Shown here: piece after piece, positions 11,001-18,158 of the stretch
Numbering within the stretch: position 1 is the first letter of the stretch
Layout of the letters: each line of letters opens with the position of its first letter
Source: Acanthaster planci
Taxonomy: Eukaryota; Echinodermata; Asteroidea; Valvatida; Acanthasteridae
Length of the DNA stretch: 19,605 nt
Assembly: GCF_001949145.1 (NCBI RefSeq)
Contig: NW_019091418.1
Span: 1,656,414 to 1,676,018, forward strand
Direction of reading: 5' to 3'
The notes under the pieces: model-generated
Databases searched by the model: none
What the model saw: only the letters and a program-made list of their open reading frames with translations
What the model was told of the DNA's origin: nothing
Translations under genes and position numbers: made by a program

Positions 11001-13874
11001 GGAAATTATACCAGTGAAGATGTAGACGTTATGAATTCCACAACTTTTTATTGTCTGTCACTAACAAAGCAGCCTTTTAAAGATTTTGGATCTCACGAAG
11101 TGTGAAAGTATTGAAGTGCTGACGTATAAATATGGACAATAAACAATGTTCTACGTTCAATTTAACCTGCTCATTCTTCAGCCCTGTTTTGGTATGGTAG
11201 GTCACAAATTGTAGCTCAAAGTACTTTCCATTGGAATATTTATGCCGTTCAAACACATCACCTGAGACTTGGAATATAATACCTGAAGATTGTTCAAAAT
11301 GTACACAGACATTTTAATTACGGTCAAGTGGTAACATACGATCTTCATCTGACTTCCAACCACAGGTTGCTCTGATAGACTTTGGGGCTTCCAGGAATTT
11401 CTCCAAGTCATTTGTGGATGATTACATCAAGGTACAGTATGCGTAATAGCTGGACGTTGATTTTGACGTTGAAAAGAAAAACTTCAATAAATACTTGTAC
11501 TTGACTGTGCTGTGCATCATGAGAATTCCTTCCATTGATCATTAAATCTAAGCATGAAGGAGTGTGGATGGTGTGTTCAATTTCTAAATGCACCAATATA
11601 TATATATATATTGAATTAATATAACGTTTGTTACAAATGAACTGTTAACTGCAATTTCCAAACGTGCATTTTTAGGCACACTGCAGGAAAAGAACTTTTT
11701 CTTCAGAATGACAGCTTGCCAGAGAATAATGTCACAATGTGTTTAGTTCCGTAGCTCTCTTTAACTCGTTAACATTGGATTTTCTTACCCGAAAAGCTGC
11801 CGGGAGTTGGTTTTTTCGTAAATACTTCGAAAGTGCAATTTTTTTATGATGCAACCAAGCATGATGCATTCATGCATCAACCACGGAAATGAAAAACAAA
11901 AGGTCTTAAACGAGTGTACACGTCCTCCGTGGAACAAATCAGGAAAACTGTGTGTGTTAAAATGTCATTCGGCGTCAAGTGGTTAAACCAGGTGTGCTAT
12001 CAACAATAATTTTGTCAGTTGCTTTATGGACAGTTGTACAGCTTTTAGATGAAGGACTTTACCTTTGATAATTGATTTTGAAGTGAGTGTTGTTTTCACA
12101 AAGAATCCCTGCGTTTTCCTTGAAGGTGATCAAGGGAGCTTCATCAGGTAGCAGGGAAGATGTCTTGGAGTACTCCAAGAGGCTAGGCTTCCTGACGGGT
12201 TATGAGTCCAAGGTTAGTCTGGCGAGCTTATTGATTCCATTGCTCAGAAAATTGCCAATAATGAGGCCTCAGCATTTCTTCAAAACTGTGGCTCAGTTTT
12301 GCAGCACTGCTTTGCAGTCTGTGCAAAAGTTGAGCTTAGCTGAAAATCATGCTGCCCGGCACTGTTTCTTGGCGTGTGTGTACTGAAATTCCACATTCAC
12401 AGAGATTTCTATCATTACATCACTGAATTTCACAACCATTTCCTCCCCGGTTTAACTTGCTTTTGCTGTGCGTACGTCTTAACCACTTCCTACCGGGGAC
12501 TCCGGAATCGGAGAAGCATGGTTTATATGCTAGGCCGGGGTCTCTGAACTCAGACAAAGGAAACAGGGCCCTGTAACAAAAGACCGCACTCCAAACAAAA
12601 GACCAGGCTGCTGGGCATTACTGACATTTTCCCCTCTCAAAAGTGGTGGTAATCCAGCCTTGTTTTGAAACCGTATACCAGGGTTTGGGGCATTGAGAGC
12701 GAGCGGATTACCACCGGGGACAAAACGCTCCACCACCGCAGCGGTGAGCCACACAGCACCGCTGCACGCTAATCTGGCCCCTATTGAAAAGAGGTCAGCA
12801 GTGCACTGAGCCAGGTTCGTGAACAAAAGAAAGTTATATAACACCGCACGATCTGGGCTCTTTTTACAAGGCTGCAGACCTGGCTGAAATACTCGGACCT
12901 GAATGAAGGTCACCTGTCAACTTAGAGTAGTGCCTAAAGATTACTTTGTGTGGCTATAAACAACCGTTAAATGAAATGGTGAATTTTCGAAGGATTTTGA
13001 AAACGGAAAAAATGATAGTCATGCCGGCCCAGCATCATCAACATTGAAAAATGCCCCGGCATGAAGTGGTTAAAGTCTCTGGATGTTAGTACAAAATGAG
13101 CCATTAAACAGCACTGCAGAACTGAGCCCCTTAATCTCCATGATTATATTATAAAAACAATGTGGAGTGTACATCTCAAAACACTGTAGAGTTGACGCAC
13201 CTGTTTGTAAGATCTTGAGATCAACTGATCAATCATCAACTTTGCTGCCTTCCATTGTCATTTTCACCACTTACACCATAATAATTGCAGTGATAGGTTA
13301 CCGTCTGCTCCGAGCTGGAGCACTCATCATGTGCGTGCAGGTTCGTTTGTGTTTGGCACGAGGCATGCTGAGCAGAAGAGCGGAGTTCCTGTGTGAATGC
13401 ACAGTCTTTGAGTTTGAAAGGTTGAACATTTTCCCAACAGGCTCCGTCTTCTTTGCTGGTGGGGGTGTACATGTTCATGTACTTACACTCGAGGAGGATT
13501 CACAGCCTCAGTCACCACTATTTTGACTATTCTTGCCATCTTCGCCTAAAAAAACTCCAAATTTGATACATGTATATGCTTCAACATTTCCCTTGACATA
13601 GGTTATGGAGAAAGCTCACGTGGACGCAGTAATGATTCTAGGGGAGCCCTTCATGAGCGAAGAACCCTTCGACTTCGCGACACAAGACACTACCAGACGC
13701 ATCCAGTCCATCCTTCCGGTCATGCTCAACCATAGACTGGCCCCGCCCCCGGAGGAGAGCTACTCACTGCACCGGAAGATGTCCGGTGCCTTCCTGCTCT
13801 GCACCAAGCTTGGCGCCAAGATACGCTGCAAGGAGCTGTTTGATGTTGTGTACTCCCGATACCAATTTGATTGA
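2067..13874 (+). CDS. COQ8: COQ8 (ADCK3/UbiB-family atypical kinase), spliced gene
   Basis: Joining 2067-2099 (tentative), 2581-2791, 3503-3569, 4444-4512, 5379-5495, 6176-6261, 7613-7753, 8270-8351, 8681-8774, 9655-9796, 10206-10313, 11366-11431, 12126-12212 and 13602-13874 gives one open frame of 524 aa with GT-AG introns and matching phases throughout. The family is an atypical protein-kinase-like ATPase of the mitochondrial inner membrane, matrix side, which supports the coenzyme Q biosynthetic complex. Visible signatures, numbered on this model: basic Ser/Arg-rich N-terminus suited to mitochondrial import; NFGG plus a glycine-rich hydrophobic stretch (103-116); KLGQ (157-160), the KxGQ motif; alanine-rich loop [10 protein letters not shown] (217-226) in place of a glycine-rich loop; VAMK lysine (239); TDPNWSN catalytic loop with Asp369 and Asn374; DFG (388-390). 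Human COQ8B is of similar size and COQ8A has a longer N-terminus. All key residues are present. I cannot tell COQ8A from COQ8B; invertebrates usually have one gene. Confidence 0.95.
2477..2496. repeat. ACATGT microsatellite upstream of COQ8 exon 2
   Basis: CACATGTACATGTACATGTA, a self-complementary hexamer run about 85 bases before the exon 2 acceptor. It may simply be a genome-wide simple repeat. Confidence 0.9.
2581..2791 (+). CDS. COQ8: COQ8 exon 2: N-terminal/targeting region
   Basis: The acceptor is ccttacacag and the donor AAA|GTAAGG. The exon encodes 70 full codons. They are basic, Ser-rich and free of acidic residues at first ([20 protein letters not shown]), as in mitochondrial presequences. 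Next comes [16 protein letters not shown], which parallels the GLTAEDIEKARQAKA segment of human COQ8A. ATG 2591 is the fallback start codon. Confidence 0.88.
2792..3502 (+). other. COQ8 intron, no gene seen
   Basis: Starts GTAAGG and ends CTTCAG. No conserved ORF. GGTTTGAATCC at about 3021 resembles a pol III B box, but no matching A box was found, so a tRNA-derived SINE is not claimed. Confidence 0.6.
3503..3569 (+). CDS. COQ8: COQ8 exon 3
   Basis: Encodes [20 protein letters not shown] followed by FG and a split Gly codon. It matches the ARERKVPVTRIGRLANFGG stretch that precedes the hydrophobic segment in human COQ8A. The acceptor is ctcttcag and the donor GTAAGA. The exon enters in phase 0 and leaves one base. 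Confidence 0.93.
3570..4443 (+). other. COQ8 intron, no feature recognised
   Basis: An AT-rich intron running from GTAAGA to TCCTTAG. I see no conserved ORF, long inverted repeat or RNA gene in it. Confidence 0.6.
4444..4512 (+). CDS. COQ8: COQ8 exon 4: glycine-rich membrane segment
   Basis: Encodes [20 protein letters not shown] and a few more residues, aligned to GLAVGLGFGALAEVAKKSL of human COQ8A. This small-residue hydrophobic stretch lies just before the KxGQ domain and is thought to contact the inner membrane. The exon is in phase with both neighbours, and the donor is GTAAGA. Confidence 0.94.
4513..5378 (+). other. COQ8 intron carrying AATCCTCC repeat region
   Basis: The right two thirds contain the dispersed AATCCTCC repeats described separately. 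The left part shows nothing recognisable. Confidence 0.6.
4938..5300. repeat. Irregular AATCCTCC repeat cluster with inverted right end
   Basis: AATCCTCC occurs six times on the plus strand (starts 4938, 4948, 4988, 4998, 5060, 5248). The first four form two pairs with a 10-base period. Degenerate copies follow (AATTCCTCC at 5257). At the right edge the motif flips to the other strand (GGAGGATT at 5286-5293, then GGGAGG), so the final section can fold back on itself. This could be a degenerate minisatellite or the end of an unclassified element. Confidence 0.6.
5379..5495 (+). CDS. COQ8: COQ8 exon 5: KxGQ motif
   Basis: Encodes [18 protein letters not shown] followed by [12 protein letters not shown]. 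This contains the family-defining KxGQ motif (KLGQ, model residues 157-160), which folds over the active site and restrains ordinary kinase activity in COQ8A. The acceptor is ttgaactag and the donor GTAGGC; the exon leaves one base for the next codon. Confidence 0.96.
5496..6175 (+). other. COQ8 intron, no feature recognised
   Basis: AT-rich. No conserved coding sequence or long repeat is visible. The intron ends TTTAGCAG; using the second AG keeps seven residues between IQ and the conserved Pro, as in human COQ8A. Confidence 0.6.
6176..6261 (+). CDS. COQ8: COQ8 exon 6
   Basis: Encodes [20 protein letters not shown] and DFMPAWQME, matching the helical segment after KxGQ ([10 protein letters not shown] is nearly identical to human COQ8A). 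The preceding TAGCAG gives two possible acceptors. The downstream one is chosen because it aligns without an extra residue. Using it, the exon ends exactly on a codon. Confidence 0.94.
6262..7612 (+). other. COQ8 intron containing a hAT-like hairpin and a microsatellite
   Basis: Contains the 6575-6702 inverted-repeat element and, at 7373-7394, a near-palindromic (ATGTAC)n run. Elsewhere nothing is recognised. Open frames here lack homology. Confidence 0.6.
6575..6702. mobile_element. Hairpin MITE, hAT-like ends
   Basis: The two ends are inverted copies. The left end reads CTTAGGCTGCATCCGAA. The reverse complement of the right end reads CTATGGCTGTGTCCGAA, and a second shared block (TCCAGAGCTA then CTAxGTCT) follows in both. 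At 128 bases with no coding capacity, it fits a non-autonomous hairpin element. GGCTGTGTCCGAA-type ends occur on hAT-like MITEs, but I could not define a target-site duplication. Confidence 0.6.
7613..7753 (+). CDS. COQ8: COQ8 exon 7: alanine-rich loop and VAMK lysine
   Basis: Encodes 47 full codons. [10 protein letters not shown] is the alanine-rich nucleotide-binding loop that replaces the glycine-rich loop of ordinary kinases. REVAMKIQ contains the conserved lysine (model residue 239). The acceptor is gatctgtcag and the donor CAA|GTATGT; both ends are phase 0. Confidence 0.97.
7947..8118. repeat. Long near-perfect hairpin in COQ8 intron
   Basis: Core arms are 7965-8024 and 8041-8100, 60 bases each, separated by a 16-base loop. 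Aligned, 51 of 60 positions are identical. In plus-strand RNA (the sense of the COQ8 transcript), eight of the nine differences would be G-U pairs and one a C-A mismatch. Weaker pairing extends outward to about 7947 and 8118 (TTCACA and TACGG shared). A MITE is likely. A structured RNA function is possible but not shown. Confidence 0.85.
8270..8351 (+). CDS. COQ8: COQ8 exon 8
   Basis: Encodes [20 protein letters not shown] and VWNVLPE, matching YPGVAQSINSDVNNLMAVL of human COQ8A. The acceptor is cctacatag and the donor GTTAGC, with one base left over to start the next Gly codon. Confidence 0.96.
8352..8680 (+). other. COQ8 intron, no feature recognised
   Basis: AT-rich, GTTAGC to CACCAG. No repeat or ORF of note. 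Confidence 0.6.
8681..8774 (+). CDS. COQ8: COQ8 exon 9
   Basis: Encodes [20 protein letters not shown] and [12 protein letters not shown] (the last codon is split). The [14 protein letters not shown] section carries the conserved Glu/Asp pair of the ADCK family (RRELALECDYQREA in human COQ8A). The donor is GTGAGT and the exon leaves two bases. Confidence 0.96.
8775..9654 (+). other. COQ8 intron with short (AG)n run
   Basis: Apart from (AG)7 at 9152-9165 there is no recognisable feature. An in-frame open stretch just upstream of the exon at 9655 is intronic: the acceptor TTGCAG at 9649-9654 gives the conserved protein directly. Confidence 0.6.
9655..9796 (+). CDS. COQ8: COQ8 exon 10
   Basis: Encodes [20 protein letters not shown] followed by [20 protein letters not shown] and DQDTRNH. 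It matches the beta-strand and hinge region of the kinase-like fold ([21 protein letters not shown] in human COQ8A). The first base completes a Lys codon from exon 9; the exon ends in phase 0 at GTGAGA. Confidence 0.97.
9797..10205 (+). other. COQ8 intron, no feature recognised
   Basis: From GTGAGA to CTTGCAG. No repeat or conserved ORF is visible. Confidence 0.6.
10206..10313 (+). CDS. COQ8: COQ8 exon 11: catalytic loop
   Basis: Encodes [20 protein letters not shown] followed by [23 protein letters not shown] is the ADCK catalytic loop, with the Asp and the metal-binding Asn (model residues 369 and 374) conserved. The exon is phase 0 at both ends, and the donor is GTATAT. Confidence 0.97.
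10314..11365 (+). other. COQ8 intron with inverted duplication
   Basis: The 10699-10877 inverted repeat lies inside. Nothing else is recognised, and the ORFs across it are not conserved. Confidence 0.6.
10699..10877. repeat. 42-base inverted repeat (foldback)
   Basis: Arms 10699-10740 and 10836-10877 are inverted copies with 38 of 42 positions identical, around a 95-base spacer. Three of the four differences would be G-U pairs in plus-strand RNA and one is C-C. The similarity fades outward (AGRAGA, then GAC blocks) and inward, suggesting a longer decayed foldback element. Confidence 0.75.
11366..11431 (+). CDS. COQ8: COQ8 exon 12: DFG motif
   Basis: Encodes [20 protein letters not shown] and IK. 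DFG (model residues 388-390) is the metal-binding motif. The acceptor is ccaaccacag and the donor AAG|GTACAG; both ends are phase 0. Confidence 0.96.
11596..11611. repeat. (AT)8 microsatellite
   Basis: Sixteen bases of alternating AT in the COQ8 intron after the DFG exon. Confidence 0.9.
11761..11986. mobile_element. Candidate piggyBac-type MITE, degenerate ends
   Basis: TTAA occurs at both edges (11761-11764 and 11983-11986). The 218-base interior has weakly matching inverted ends. The left end begins CTCGTTAACATTGGATT and the right, reverse complemented, CCACTTGACGCCGAATG; about half the positions match and most differences are transitions. The right end resembles the better-preserved element at 12479-13073. 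Confidence 0.45.
12126..12212 (+). CDS. COQ8: COQ8 exon 13
   Basis: Encodes [20 protein letters not shown] and GFLTGYESK. The GFLTGYESK end matches KFLTGYEVK of human COQ8A. Phase 0 at both ends; the donor is GTTAGT. Confidence 0.95.
12213..13601 (+). other. COQ8 intron carrying a TTAA-flanked element
   Basis: The longest COQ8 intron. It contains the 12479-13073 element. The 119-codon plus-strand frame at 13167-13526 and the 127-codon minus-strand frame at 12530-12913 look like chance ORFs with no recognisable domains. Confidence 0.6.
12479..13073. mobile_element. piggyBac-like non-autonomous element with TTAA duplication
   Basis: TTAA at 12479-12482 and 13070-13073 flanks a 587-base interior. 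The inverted ends read CCACTTCCTACCGGGG (left) and CCACTTCATGCCGGGG (right, reverse complemented), 14 of 16 identical. Near the right end a CATGCCGG block is repeated inverted as CCGGCATG, as in subterminal repeats. TTAA target duplication is characteristic of the piggyBac superfamily. There is no transposase, so the element is non-autonomous. Confidence 0.75.
13602..13874 (+). CDS. COQ8: COQ8 terminal coding exon
   Basis: Encodes the last 90 residues and a TGA stop. [20 protein letters not shown] and [17 protein letters not shown] match EPFDFGTQSTTEKI and LVPPPEETYSLHRKMGG of human COQ8[18 protein letters not shown] then leads to a short tail ending YSRYQFD. The acceptor is cttgacatag. Confidence 0.97.
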   Translation, partial: VMEKAHVDAVMILGEPFMSEEPFDFATQDTTRRIQSILPVMLNHRLAPPPEESYSLHRKMSGAFLLCTKLGAKIRCKELFDVVYSRYQFD

Positions 13875-15777
13875 TGTGGATAACTGGTGCGTGAACATTT
13901 TTATCGGTGGGATCCGGGACTCACTGAGGGCGCTGTTTGGTTTGTACATGAGAGCCAACTGATAACACTTCATGCAGATCCAGGTGACTCTTGGACTGTG
14001 GTTTTCCTTCCAGTCAAAATGCAAGATACCGGCAAGAACTTGGAAGCCTGTTGATGTGACGTTCTCTTGTAAATATGCAGAGAAGTTGATGGAGACTAGG
14101 AAGCGGCCGTAGAATTTCGATCAAACCTGAGAATCACCACATCTCACTCAATGTGTTCAACCGCTGATCACATTCTATTCCAGGTCAAAGTATGCTAGTG
14201 GTGGAAAAATGAATGGTTGGCCTCATGAGTTGCCTTAGAGAGTGAAACTGGGAGTGCGTCTTGATGGTCATAATCAGGAATTAGTCCAGTTATTTCTTTG
14301 TGGTGAAATCACTCTTGGACTTTGGTACTATAGCATCACATCAATGGTAGTTCTTGCCCAGGTAAAATTGCCAAAGAAACAGATGCACCAACTCTTGGTG
14401 AAGACCCATGATTCTCAACTGGCTACTCAATTAGTTGTTACTTTCAATTCCTTGTCAAAATGGGGACACCAATGAAAAAGAATCTTAGGCTTAATATGTT
14501 GCGGGGGGGGGCTTGCTTTAGTATGTACCCCTTTATTAAAATGAAATCTCCAGTACGTTTCCCTTCTTTGTCAGATCTGCAGTACTCCATTGTTTCAGCC
14601 TGCATGCTTATTGACATGTGAAATTTATTTAGAGGTTGGAACAATTACAGAAATTTACTGTTGAGAAAACGCTGCTACCATGACGGGTCTCTTTTTGAGT
14701 TCTTTTAATGCAGCTCTCACCAACATAGTCCAACTTCCATTGAGCAAAGTCTGTTCATTTTCTCAGGCAATGTTTTTTTCACCTTATCTTGTCATTATGT
14801 GACTGACAACACATGTACAATTTATACCGTGATCCTCAACAAATGAAGTCATTTCCAGCCATTTCCTCAACATTGTTTCAATCTGATAGCTGCATTGTGA
14901 ATGTCCCCTTCTTAAAGTGGGCATTTTCAATTACATGTGGCGCACATAGTAAGTTTGAAAAATTCCAAGTTCCTGTTAAAACAGCATTTGTATCTCAATA
15001 TAATGTGCTTACCGGTACTGTTAGCAACATCCGTTTGTGTGCTTACATCAGAATCGGTTATGTTCTTTGGTATGCAAAATACATGATAGTACTTCCCATC
15101 ACAAGAAATTCAACATAGTTTGGGGTTCAACATGTGTACATCTGTTTTAATGTATGTAGGTGCAATGAAGTGCAATCCTGTTATCGATAGATACAACGTG
15201 AAGAAAATAATTCAAAAAATGGGGCAGGCCCTTAGATTTAGTGTGAAGAGACTTTGTTACAACCTGCAAAAGCACAGGTATTTTCGAAGCCCAAACCTTG
15301 GTGATGTTATGTTCATTGCTCATGATCTTATGCATTGTTACAATGTAGTGTCAATAAACATTCTGAACACACAGAAAGTTCCCTTTTACATATAGTTTGT
15401 ACATTTTAATAGACTTTAACTGTGTTTTTTCAACCAAATGCACGTGCACATGTACATCGATACGTGTATACATGTTCCAAGTAGAGTAATTCACGTTTGA
15501 AACTGTTGAAAATAAAAATAAGTCTTTTCAAAACAAAGTGTCACAGTTTCCAGTGAATGGCTTTAATCATTCATACTTCAATTTATTCTTTTCTCGGCTG
15601 GTTATAAGTTGAATGAAAACAGCAACACAGATTTGGAAGTTCACTTTCCTTTCACCACAGATGCAGAAGCAGTTTTGCTTTGCACATGTACGATATTATT
15701 TTTGTCAAAGCATTATGACAGCATTTTGTCAAAGCAGCAGTCATGATGCTTATACCAGTTCAACAAGCCATCAAGGA
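13875..15777. other. COQ8 3' flank and probable 3' UTR
   Basis: Follows the COQ8 stop. No conserved ORF is seen. AATAAA occurs at 15353-15358 and 15511-15516 as possible distal poly(A) signals, which would imply a UTR of about 1.5 kb; neither is proven. A G run lies near 14502-14511. Confidence 0.4.
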
Positions 15778-16120
15778 GTTGAATTTGAATAAAATCTGGT
15801 ACACTGAGTTCTTTAAATTCATGTGAACATAATTCACATGGAATTCTCCTTACTAAAACCACTGTTTCTATACCTCGTGATTCAGGGGGGGGGGGAGCTT
15901 TTCCTTAGTTACATAAGACATGCCTTGCAACAATACACTGTTCTCAATGGAAAAGAAGGGCCACAAAGGAACCAGTCCATTCCAGAGATGGTGGTTGCTA
16001 TGTAAAAGCTTGCCCTGAATCATGAGGTATAGCAACAGTGTCTTTAGTCTGAGGAATTCAAATTGTTATGTTCATGTGCAATCAGGTAACTCAGTGTACC
16101 AGATTTTATTCAAATTTAAC
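15778..16120. mobile_element. Long-armed foldback element, copy 1
   Basis: The outer arms (about 15778-15902 and 16004-16120) are imperfect inverted copies sharing TTTGAATAAAATCTGG, TACACTGAGTT, CACTGTT and GATTCAGGG in mirrored order, around a loop of about 100 bases. The left arm contains 11 consecutive Gs. There is no coding capacity. The same family occurs in opposite orientation at 16770-17009. I could not identify a target-site duplication. Confidence 0.75.
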
Positions 16121-16305
16121 TTGCACATGGGTTATTGTCCTTCACCTACACTATATCAAAACAGAGCCCTGATGATGGCCTGTGGCCTACTGACCTCAAT
16201 AGACATTCTTAAACTCTATTTTTGCCTGTAAAATGAGTTGCTGAATCCTCCACTGTGCTGGAAACCAACTGAAGATCTTTGTTGTTCTGCAGAGAGATAT
16301 CAAGC

Positions 16306-16576
16306 TCCATATAAAGTATTTGACAAGAATATAATATCAAATCAGTGCACTGAAATATGTGATTGTCTAGCTTTCGGGCAAGCAGATCCAGTTCAAAACT
16401 GAATCTTCCTGCCCTGAAGAAGGTACTCGGTTACTGAAAGCTCGGCTTGCCCCGAAGAAGGTACTCAGTACCGAAAGTTTGGCAATCACATATTTCAGAG
16501 CACTGATTTGATATATTTTTGTCGATATTATGATCACGGTGCTATGCAGCCCTTCCATATTTCCATATAAAGTATT
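16306..16576. mobile_element. Foldback element flanked by 15-base direct repeat
   Basis: TCCATATAAAGTATT at 16306-16320 recurs at 16562-16576, the pattern expected of a target-site duplication. Inside, 16334-16378 and 16470-16514 are 45-base inverted arms with 40 identities; weaker pairing continues outward to about 16320 and 16525. The loop holds two tandem related units (CTGAAGAAGGTACTCGG... and CCGAAGAAGGTACTCAG..., each ending GAAAG). A duplication of this length suggests retroposition, but the family is not recognised. Confidence 0.7.
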
Positions 16577-16769
16577 AGTGACTGGAATCCACTTTCTTCA
16601 ATTGTCCAAAATCTCCCCAAAACTTCATTTATATTGAAGGACTTGGGTTATGGTCAAGCTTTTTATGTTCAAACTCTTGTTCTTACTTTCTGTACACTTT
16701 GTCATCATAGAGCACAAGGAACTAATCATTACCATAATGGTCAAAGTGTTTCAAACAAGCCTTTCACAA

Positions 16770-17009
16770 GTTAAAAATTGAATAAAATCTGGTATACTGA
16801 GTTATCTGATTGCACATAAACTTGACTTGTATTCCCTAGACTAAAGACACTGTTCCTTAATCAGAGCAAGCTTTTACATAGTGATCACCATCTCTGGAAT
16901 GGATTGGTTGTTCTTCTCTGCCCACACAGTCTTATGTATGGAAAAGTCAAATTGATATGTTCACATGAATTTCAAGAATTTAGTATACCAGATTTTATTC
17001 AAACTTAAC
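16770..17009. mobile_element. Long-armed foldback element, copy 2 (inverted, deleted)
   Basis: Read on the plus strand, this follows the reverse complement of copy 1 block for block: TTGAATAAAATCTGGTATAC, CTGATTGCACAT, GACTAAAGACACTGTT, AAGCTTTTACATAG, CCATCTCTGGAATGGA, GTCTTATGTA, then TTCACATGAATTT and ACCAGATTTTATTCAAA. It is about 100 bases shorter because much of one arm, including the G run, is missing. Confidence 0.75.
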
Positions 17010-17700
17010 AGGCTAGTATGTGTATTTGAAACATGAAATTCTAATGTGAATTAACTGCATAAAGCTAGAACGTCATCTCTGAAAAAGTCCTTCACTTGGG
17101 TAAGCAGATCCATGGGTAAGATTTCAATTTTTCAAAAGTGACACATTTCAATAGGACCAGTTTGTAAGCACTAATATTGAGACATCTGGGGTCAGTACTG
17201 TAGCACTGATCAGATATTTGGCACATGGACCATTAGAACATCAAGTATGTCTATGCTATAAAACTGGTCAAAACCACATCTAATGATCTAGTTGCCGGTA
17301 GATAACCACCACAGCAGACTTTTCCAAACGACTTCAACACCTGCATGTGTATAAACAACATTTATTTCATGTACTCAGGTTGTAGGATAGCTGTCAGTGG
17401 TTGAAGCTCATTTACAGATATAACTGTTGCAGGTCCATGTTTCAGTTAAAACTCCATGTGAGTTAAGGTTTCCTAAACAATATAGATGGAACGTGCTGGA
17501 CATGCTGTTGAAAGTGAACTTTCCCCCACTGCTAAAGGTTTTCCTTGAGTTGAGATGGTTATGGTGGTAGGATACATAGCAAGGTGAACTACTGCAGTAC
17601 TGGAATGACTGGTCAACTGGTGGAGCAAATGTTAATAGCGATGCTGGCTTCTGTCTGTGCCATCAACTGTAGTGGTACAGTATTCAGGTGTTGTCTCCAT
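17010..17700. other. Spacer downstream of POP7
   Basis: No conserved ORF or long repeat is visible. TTTATT at 17361-17366 would be AATAAA for the minus-strand POP7 transcript. Confidence 0.5.
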
Positions 17701-17706
17701 TTTATT
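17701..17706 (-). promoter_or_regulatory. Possible POP7 poly(A) signal
   Basis: AATAAA on the minus strand begins nine bases after the POP7 stop codon. That would make a very short 3' UTR; the copy at 17361-17366 is the alternative. Confidence 0.35.
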
Positions 17707-17714
17707 AACAAGGG

Positions 17715-18158
17715 TCACTGAGCTGAAGCGACAGAGTCTCCACTTCTTGAAATCTTGATGTGTACTGCAGAATTGTTCCTATCTCTTGTACCTGGTTCCA
17801 AGTCATCCCTTCTGGGCTCCAGATCATCCAAAAGTTCGACCGTGGAGGTGTTGGCAGAGAGCTGTAAAGTGTAAAGGCTACACTTCTGCAGCTGGAGTGC
17901 GAGGTTAACCGCACGGTTCACGGCAGCTCCCAGCCCATGGATGTGAATTTCGTCAACGCCAGTGTCAAGCATTTTCTGGCAACGAGCCATTTGGGCCTTG
18001 AAATCGGTCCGGTTCGACACGTAGACATCATTTTTACGTTTTGGGAGTCGGCGGGGAAGTCTCTTTCGTAGAGTATACTCAGAAGGATCAATTTTAGGAC
18101 TACATTTGTCCGTAGAATTTAGTGGACCATTCGAGGTCGAACTCACTTCGTTTTCCAT
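17715..18158 (-). CDS. POP7: Ribonuclease P/MRP protein subunit p20 (POP7/RPP20)
   Basis: A single-exon frame of 147 aa, against 140 in human. POP7 is an Alba-fold protein that pairs with POP6/RPP25 to bind the RNA of RNase P (tRNA 5' maturation) and RNase MRP (rRNA processing) in the nucleus and nucleolus. Visible features: EYTLRKRLPRRLPKRKNDVY (28-46 region) and TDFKAQMARCQKMLD (51-65), both close to human RPP20; IHGLGAAVNRAVNLALQLQ (73-91), the Alba core; TSTVEL (104-109); and RNNSAVHI (127-134). ATG at 18158 is chosen because it gives the family's usual length. An in-frame ATG at 18236 would add 26 basic residues unlike the family, and GCAG|GTATTT just after it could be a splice donor in the 5' UTR. 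The gene ends tail-to-tail with COQ8 and starts head-to-head with the GCN2-like gene. Confidence 0.96.
   Translation of the reverse strand: MENEVSSTSNGPLNSTDKCSPKIDPSEYTLRKRLPRRLPKRKNDVYVSNRTDFKAQMARCQKMLDTGVDEIHIHGLGAAVNRAVNLALQLQKCSLYTLQLSANTSTVELLDDLEPRRDDLEPGTRDRNNSAVHIKISRSGDSVASAQ

Larger units (their letters stand above)
11432..12125 (+). other. COQ8 intron with (AT)n run and a TTAA-bounded element
   Basis: Holds (AT)8 at 11596-11611 and the 11761-11986 element. The remainder shows no recognisable gene. Confidence 0.6.

Noticed and set aside
12530-12913. 127-codon minus-strand ORF
   Set aside because: Falls wholly inside the TTAA-flanked element and resembles no transposase or other family.
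13167-13526. 119-codon plus-strand ORF
   Set aside because: Lies in a COQ8 intron, has no recognisable domain, and low-complexity tail; looks like chance.
16401-16477. Hammerhead-ribozyme-like core (CTGAAGA ... GAAA), as known from Penelope-like elements
   Set aside because: The first unit fits CUGANGA and GAAA but its stem II pairs poorly; the second has a good stem but CCGAAGA. I found no convincing stems I and III or cleavage triplet, so no ribozyme is claimed.
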